From: Eopsaltria australis
Lineage: Eukaryota; Chordata; Aves; Passeriformes; Petroicidae
Assembly: GCA_034509425.1 (NCBI GenBank)
Contig: JAVTVJ010000130.1
Location: 1,047,501-1,111,500 of the forward strand
Direction of reading: 5' to 3'
DNA length: 64,000 nucleotides
Shown: one piece after another, positions 53,901-62,900 of the stretch
How positions within the stretch are numbered: position 1 is the stretch's first letter
Layout: each line of letters starts with the position of its first letter
Notes under the pieces: model-generated
What the model saw: the letters and a program-made list of their open reading frames with translations, nothing else
Databases searched by the model: none
What the model was told of the DNA's origin: nothing
Translations under genes and position numbers: made by a program

Positions 53901-56900
53901 TTGAGTCCATGAAAGGACTCAAAAAAGCAAAAATTAATTTCAAACAGTTTCCAAAACCAAAAATCTAAGTGACAAAGGAACACATTTTCATATGCAACAG
54001 TAACACAGAACAGAAGAAGTGCAGACATTTATTAGTTCCTTTTGAGTATAGAAGTATTTATTAAAATGAAACTAAGTCACAGGGCTCTGCTATATTCATA
54101 TATTTCAGTAATAACAGTAAATGTTTCGAAATAATGCTCCTCCAATAACTAGCTTTTTTGCAAATACTGATTTGGGCTAATTTTCAACAGATATGATAAT
54201 AATGGGGACTGGTAAGTACAGACACATCAAAACATTTCTTCTGACCTGCACATACTGTCATTTTGGGAAAATGGATAAAAAGAGAGACCACACATGGACT
54301 TCTCTTGCAATCGGTTTACAACAATAAAAAAGTAGAAAATTCCACAAGGAACAGGAGAAGTTTCAGTAACTGGTGCTGACAAAAGCATACTGTAAGTATT
54401 AGTCAGATACTGCAGTCAATCTGGATTCATACAACAAAGGTTTACTGAAACCAGCCGGATTAATTACCATCACTTCTTTCTGCCCCAAGACATCCAGATT
54501 GGACTCTCAGATTTCCTGTGGCTTCTGAACAGCTTTATGCAACTGCCAAATCTCACTTGTTACAAGCAAGTGTGAGATGTGTATTCTGAACAAGAAATTC
54601 CATGAAACCTCCTGCAGAAACACCAAATACTTCAACCAAAAAGAGGCTTTTTACAAACGAGATCAGCTTACTACACACACAGCTGCTTTGAAACCATTAC
54701 TTTCAAAAATTAACTGCTATGAGTTTAAGTTATAAAAAATATTATTCCACTTAGATTTTTTAATTAATTCAGTAATATTTAAATAACAAAATTACTAATT
54801 GTGCCCCAGTAGTAAGAGAAGCAATCTCTACCTGTGTTATTTTTGGCAGGCTTTTCAAGGCAAAGGAATGAGTCAGCTTTTTCCTGTAGCTTATGTTATA
54901 CTTGCTGGCATCTCCCCAGCTTTGCAAGTCTCAAAAGTATTTCCAAGTGCTAGACGTGAAGTTACACCCACAAAGTTTATACAGAATGACAACATTTGTC
55001 CCCATCGTGGTTAAAATTTAACCAAAAACTGTAATTGAACTACAATGAAATGTCTTCTATGCATTCTGCTTTATTTCAGCTCGCTTGCTTTACAACAAAT
55101 ATACTTCATGAAAAGCTGCAAAACAATAGAATTGCTAATAAAGCAAAAAATTAACATTTCATCAAAAAATGCCACATGAATACATTCATACAGATGATTC
55201 ACTTCATCAGCAAGAGAGCACGCGTTGAAATAGTTTACAATTAGCACTCTAGATGTGGTTTCCCATTTCTCCCTACATCTCTGGTGGCTTCAGCAAATTT
55301 TTTCCTGTCACTCCTACAACATGCACTAGGAAGCCTTTCAACAATTAGATATACTTCTAAAATTCTGAGGAAAAAAATCCCACTACATTTTGCACAGCTT
55401 CTTAATTTTATATTGTCACTGCCTAATTCCCCAAACAAAGTGCAATCTCAATTAAAAAATCCGTAACCGAATGTGTTTTCCTGGCATAGTGAAAGTAAAG
55501 AACATGTACAGATTTATAAGAAGCTTAAGGATCAGCACCTACGTGAGCAGGAATCAAGGAAAACAATCCACTCTCAACAACCCACTCAAAACTCATTCAC
55601 ATAGAAAGGGAAAGCAGCCCATGAGGTGTCTGCTGCCTTGACACACATACAAGTGTCTTAGTCATTAATGTCACAACTTTGACATTAATGCTGCTTCACC
55701 TTCTAAAAGAAAGGGATGCTTATGCTTAATAACAAAACATGTTTTGTTACTCCTTAAAACATTAAGATAGAAAGAAAGCAGGAGAGTCAGATAAATCAAA
55801 GGCAATGCCTTGATATGAATACTGGAAAATATCTATGTTCTGAACTCCCGTATTTTTACCTTTCTCCTAATTATTTCATGTAAATTTGAATGGCAACACT
55901 AAAATGCGAAGTTTAGGGATAAACTACCTCATGAAAATATGTATTTTTGTTCAGTCTTTTAAAAAAAGTGGGTTTTTTAATCATTCATTGTAACAACATA
56001 CTAGCCCTTAGAAAGTACTACCTGGGAAGAAATTTCAGGACACAAAAAGTCACAGAGGTACTGCCAAAAGCCTAAGGCCCCTTCACTGAAAAGCCATAAT
56101 AACATGAAATATCAACAGTGTTCCAATGACCCCAACTGTAGTCAGCCAACTGCCTAATCACTAATCCATAATAAAAAAATAATTATGCGAGATTTAGCGT
56201 TAAAGTTTGGAAAGTAGAAAATCCCAAGCTGAAGTATGTAACCTGCAAGTTGTCTCACAGTATTCCTCCAACAGCCTGTGCTGTACTGCTGGAGGGGCAG
56301 CAACCCAGGGCTTCCAGGACAGGCTAAGGAGAGTTTATTTAAATAAAACTAGAAACTGTTCTGAAATCAACAGTATTTTAAGTAAATCCATTTTTAAGAC
56401 ACTCTGCTTTGAAAGCCTGATGGCTCTAGATGACTCCTAGCTTTTGTGGTAGAATTTTTCACAAGTAAGGCTCACTTGCAAAATAGCCACAGCATTGGCA
56501 CAGATGCTGGTTCTTAAATAATTTACTTGGTTTCTCTCCTACTCACACAGTCCCAACATGACTCAATGACAGACTAAACACTTGTCAAACACATGTTTAT
56601 AAGATGTGTGCAATTTTTAGTTCAACTAGTCACAGGGTAATAAACTACAGATACCTCATACCAGCCACTTCACTACTAGTATATTCTAGAAATTTCCTCA
56701 GAAATTTGAATGTCACAGGACAAATTAATGCTAAGCAATCTTTGTAGAAATTACCAACACAGAAGTAGCACCTCTGAAAATGGTATTTGTAAAAATTAAG
56801 GCAGGTGGGTGATGCATCTGTAGAGCTCCAGCAATACTATCAGGCACTACTGGGATCTCAGATGCTCCTTTTGGTTTACTCTCAGAGCACAAAATTCTCT

Positions 56901-59900
56901 GTTACAAGAAACAAGAGTCTTTTATCACAAACAGAAATATAAATTTATTAGTCCCATTGCTTGTTTGATCACTATACAAGAAAAACTTAGAGGTTATTTC
57001 TTAAGTAACTAAAATTACTTAAGTAACTAAAAACCTAAATTACTTAACTAAATTTCATCTGTTATTTGAAAAGGAAAGAGAGAATTTACAGTTTACAATG
57101 CAGACAGCAAAGTTTTACCTAAAAATCTTCTCCACTCTTTCTGTTCAGAAAGAGAACTAAAATTTCATCTACATCATCACAGCAACAAAATACAGCCATA
57201 AAATACATAATCACAACCCTTTTGTTATCCTCTCATGAATAAAGCAGGTTTTTGGGGTCTGTTTCGGGGTTTTTTTAAATGGATGAATGTGGATATGGCT
57301 ATGTGGAAAGCCATACCATGAGTTCAACTGCCTACAGACCTACACATTTCATATGATCTTCTACGAAAAAAAATATATAAAAAAGAATCGTGTTTTACCA
57401 GAGATTAAGGCGTTTGAAAGTATGTAAAAACAACTAATATAATACTGTTTTTAAGAATTAAAAAATCTTCTGTGCTACCACTCAGCTGCATAAAATACAC
57501 AGCATGCATCTGAGCTTACTCAAAGACACAGAAATGTCACTTTGAAAGCTGCAAAAAGCTGGAAACACAGAGAATGAGAAATACAACAATTTTTGCAAGC
57601 AGGGATCCCTAATTTAACAAAAATACATTAAAGACTTCTAAAGGAGATTTCTATAGTCCTTTGTAAAAGACAAGTTCACATACAATTGTGTCCTACTAGG
57701 AGAGATTAATGTTGCAGTTGGACACACAAAGAAACCCATAACTCCCGAATTTCCTGGAGAACAGGCACCATTCCTGTGGGATGCCCATCCACCAAAACTC
57801 CTTGGGATTATCTAACTCAGGGCTTCCTTCCTCCTTCCCTCTGCTGGCAGCATGGTTGTGAATGCTGGACAGGCACCACTGGAAAGCTGCTGAGCTGACA
57901 AGAGCATGTTCCACAGGACAGCAAGATCCACAAGAGAACACCTGTCTAAAACAAAACTCTAAATGCTCCTTGAAAAAAAAAGGATACCAACCTCTGCTTT
58001 CAACAGGCAGATGTGGCTGTTCATTTGACCACAGGGGAATGTTATTAAAACACAGACAAGTCTGTGTCCCTAACATTGAAAATCCCTCAGATCTAGTCCT
58101 AATGAGAGGAAGATACCCTGAACTTCTCAGTGGTCCCACAGTGAGTGCTGGCAAATATGTGCCATATTCAGTATGCAGTTCTAAAGTCAAGAAAATAGCA
58201 GGTCAGCAACAGAAGATAAAAGGGCCAGTGTGATGAACACCATCACCAAAAAGTGCAGTCCTGGTTCCCAGCCACTGAAACACAGCTTTGCAATGCAGCA
58301 GGAGAGCTGCTGAGCACATGACATAAACACACACTGAACACTGCCCCACATTTAAGGAAAAGAAAGGGCCGTGTGCCAAACTCAAATTAATCACCAAGTT
58401 TCTGGAGGCAGGCTAATTCAAATCAATCAAAATAACATACAGAGAGATACCACATCAAAGCTGCAGCAGGGCAAAGCAGAGAGAAAGAGAGACAAAAGAC
58501 AATGTTAGTGTATCAGTTTTACTGAAATTCGCTACATGTTATAACAAAAGGATTGTTACTGGTTGGAACACAGCAAGAGATACAAATAACAGATTGCTGA
58601 TAACTGTCAAGAGCCCATTTTTTGCCATTCCCACCTAAATGGGAACCTTCAAGAGAAATAAAAAAGGAAAATCGCCAAGTCCTACCTAATCTTTCTCAGT
58701 TCAATTTTTTTTTTGTCTGTTTAGCTACTTTTTTCCAGAAGTCACTACATAGATGTAAATATACATATACAAAATTAGTACTTACAGTAAAAACATCCTG
58801 TCTGACAAACACTTACTAATTCCCAAGAAGTTTACAAGCAACATGCAAAAAACCTCATCTACTGTGTAAGTTATGCATTTAAAATTAAAAACTCTAGTTG
58901 AGAGCTTAAGCTTTATAAAAACAGTTGTTCAAAATATACAATTTCTCCCCCCAAGATACAGAATCGCTTCTTGTCAGGTGATTCTTGGAACCTGAGTATG
59001 AGGAATTACAAGTCATCCCATCTCCAGGTGCACTAAACTGTTGGTTTTGCTGAAGTTATACTGTGCTTTAATCCTCTACCAGAATATAGAATAACCAAGC
59101 CAAGTATAGCAGGACAGGAAGGCACAAAGATCATTTTGAAAACAAAAAACGGTAGGTTTTTTAATATATATACAATCATTATACATACATTTACAAGTAG
59201 ATTTAATAATGGATAATAAACACCCCTCCCCCTGTTATTTTGATGAAATTTATTTTCTTCTTAAAGCAATGCTATAAAGCACCTCTATTACAATGCCTCT
59301 TGGAAAAGACATGAAATAAAAACCATTTTAAACCAGGGAACAGGAGTGACAACAGAAATGGCCATCTTGGATAAAGCAGAAAATTAATTGAGGTGAATCC
59401 TGCTTTTCACTCAAAAAACCTGTTCTGGTTACCAGGACAGAGTATAATGCCATGCTCCATATGAAGGACTTGAATTTTTCATTAAATCTGTGAAAGGTAG
59501 AGCAGACCACATTTCATGCACAGATGCAAGCACTGGATCTCACAAGAGCAAAGAGCTCTCACCTGTGTAATAACCTCAGATATACAAAGGTCCACACTGC
59601 ATAAGGTCAAGTCACTAATGGATCACTCTCCTTTAAATACGTACCATCACCAGAAACATTTCAACAGACACAGAATTGGGATTTTTCACACTTTTATTTT
59701 ATTTTTTTTACACAAAGTTTAAGATTTATCTGTCATTCTTACCTTGCCAAAAGAGAAGGTCAGAGTCTAAATGGGCAAGCTATGAAACAACAGACAGAAA
59801 TTCCTAACTTCTGCTTCCTCAGATGGTAAAAATTACTGTAAATTAACAGAGCTGAAAGAAATGACACTCAGGAAATAACATATCAGCAACCCTGGGAGGC

Positions 59901-62900
59901 TTAAGAGAGCTGGATCCATTTATAGCAGGATGCCTGAAGAGATCATTATATTATCTATGTTGATCTTCTGTATCTCACAGAACATCTGAAACATTTCATC
60001 ACCCAGCCTATAATAAGCCCTGTAATTAGGCTACAGTGTTCTAACACAGAAAAACCCTAAGCTGCTCTATATGCAGCAGACCACCACAAAGGCCAAGTCA
60101 CATGCAGCAGAGGGGAGCTAATTATTGGCAAAATTAGACTTCATGATCCCACCAAGCAATTTTTACACTGTTGCTGCATATGAATTCCTCTGCAGCACTC
60201 CTGTGACCAGTTTTATTTTGAGCACTTGAACAAAGCCAAGCACCAAACATTTATGAAAGACAGCTTCCCATACTGCTTCAAGCAGCTACTGCAAAACACA
60301 TACAGCTGCTTTGAACACTACAAAACACATACAACTCTGAGACATTTAAATCCAGTTTATTTAGTACCAAACTCAAGATAGATTAGAGGCAGTTTATATT
60401 GTCTTAGAATGTCCCATATAGAGGATTAGAGATGAAGACTTCTAATTGGGGGTAAGTAATCTTTAAAGTTCAAAAATAGGAAGCTGACGTTCCAGTTCTA
60501 AACGGAAAAGAAAAAGGAATTCTGTTTAACTCTTAACAAAAAACAAAAGTGGCTAATAGAAAACTAAACTAAGAAAGTTGATTCTTACACTTAACCCAGT
60601 TTTGGCTTTGTTAAAAGGTAAAACCAAATATCCGAAAGATACAGAACATAGTAACATTTGAGTAATAGGAAAGACACTGGTGACATTTTAACCCTTAATA
60701 CTAAAATATTGCAAGACTGGGGGAAAAAATGCAGGGACAAAGTAAGCAGCAGGAATATTTCTTCAGTGCAAACAAAGTAATCCTTAGAAAAGCTTACACA
60801 AACACGCAGCACTTGTAGCACCATGTAAGAAACTTGTTTTGTGAACTTAATAACCTCTGCTGCCTCTGTGCATTCTGATGTACTTCTCTGTCAGCCCATG
60901 TCAGTACCTACTTCCCTGTTTCTGTTTGGGATCCTTCTGCTTTCCAGCTCACCAAAGCTCCTTCTTTTGGTTGTTTTGGCTGAAGTCCCAGAGAAATAAC
61001 GCCCTTGAGCTGAGTGTCAGAGAGTTCAAGAAGCAACAGGTGCCCAAGGGATTCTTCAACCCTAGGTCTTTAGCCTTGATAATGCACAACCTTTTTCCCC
61101 AAACAGGAACATGGAATTGAGATACAGACAGGCTGAGTGGAAAGCAAGAGTAAACAATCTCTTTGAGACAAGAACTTCCCTAACTTATGTTTTTGGTTTT
61201 TCCCCCTTTTGCTGCAGGAGTGCCTCTGAACTTTAGCTGATGACATCCTAATGGGATTTGTTCAGCTTTCTACTTAGTAGCCTGAGTGCCTCACAGACTG
61301 TTTCCTCATCAAATACTGATTTCTGATTTTACTTCCAACATCACAGCAGTAAAGGAATCGACATTTAAAAGCCTCTGAACCAGATGCACAAAACAAAGTG
61401 AAATTAGAGAAAACAGAAATTGTGTTTTCCCCATTTACCTAACACTGGGGGCAAAAGGATGGCAGAGGAGCCCTTACCAAAACCATCATTACTGTCTTCA
61501 TGAACTGTGAACCAAGTTCTTCAAGTTTGCTTTTCCTTAGAAATCAAAAGAAAGTTTTCTTCTGAGTTGAATGACATATTTAGTGCCAAACAACAGGATT
61601 TCTTTAATTTTCCATCTCAGCTTCCATTTCCAAGACCTTTTGGTTGAATTAAAACAAACCCTCCCCAATTTCTTGGCACTGAATCTGTACTTGACCACTG
61701 AATCAAAGGTATAAAAACCCTCACCACAAACACAAAAAAACCCCCACCACACATGGATATACACTTCTAATTCCAAAATAAAAAATGCTGCATTTTCCAT
61801 AAGTCATGAGCTTTTCTTCAAGTACTTCTGAAATGCTAAAAACCCTTGCATAACAGAGATATTTGATTCCCTCTCAACCCAGCAACTCCTTTTCTTCAAT
61901 CTTCTCTTCCTTCTTTCTTCTGCTTCTACCTCCTTGTTAGATTAGTAGGATTTGGCTTCCACTCCCACTCCCTTTTTCACAAGGCTACTTTTAATAAAAA
62001 GGAGCCAGTGTCCTATTAATGACAGACTCTTAGGGCATCTTCACTTACACTCTCCTCAGTATTATTTTTTTCCTTCTACAATTTACCTTTTTTTCATAGA
62101 CACTCCTCTCATTCATCTTCTGCCTAGTTTCAAAAACTATATACCTTCCTCAAGTACTCTTGCATCCCTAATTTTCTACCCTTTCTTACTTTCCCTATGC
62201 CTTTCTTAAGCTTGCACATTTGGGTCATTACTTCTTTTCTCTCTGTATTCTACTTCTAGATCATCTAGTAATCACTAATAAAATTAGGTATCTAAAGGTG
62301 TTCTTCTAGCTTTAGATATTCCACTCTGCTTTCTGCTCATTCTGGAGTCTCAGAAGAGACTTATTTGTTCTGAACATTTTTCATGGCAGTTCTCTCATTC
62401 AACCCAACATGATGAGCATTTATTGAAATACACTGAATTTACAAATCCCCCAAAACCACATCCAACAGACCTGATGGATTGTATTGGGAACTTCACAACC
62501 TGAACAGAATGCATAAGGCTGCTTCTTGCCTTCCAATAAACACTTGAATTTTCAAAAGAGCTCAAACCATGTCACTACAAATTACTGTGACAAAAACTCC
62601 ACCACTCAACACACATCTGGGTTTTTCTGTTTGAAGCCACTGATGACAGACACTCCCTTTTGCACACTGGTGTCTCACTCTTGCTTATACCTTGACATGT
62701 TGCAAAATAAAGACTCTGTTCATTTTAGCACGTAGTTTCAAGTGTTGGGAGTTTGTACTGGTTATTTACAATAGGTTACAGTTGAAACTATATCCATAGC
62801 CAATTTTGGAAATCTAATTCTTTTAATAACTTCTTATATTTTGGACTTGTCCAAAGGTCATTCATTTGGAAAAAAGAAAAGAAAACAAAAAGAGGATTAA

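Noticed and set aside
61238..61290. TGATGA followed 45 bp later by CTGA, resembling box C and box D of a snoRNA
   Set aside because: There is no terminal stem and no C'/D' pair, the spacing is short, and both boxes are common in AT-rich DNA.
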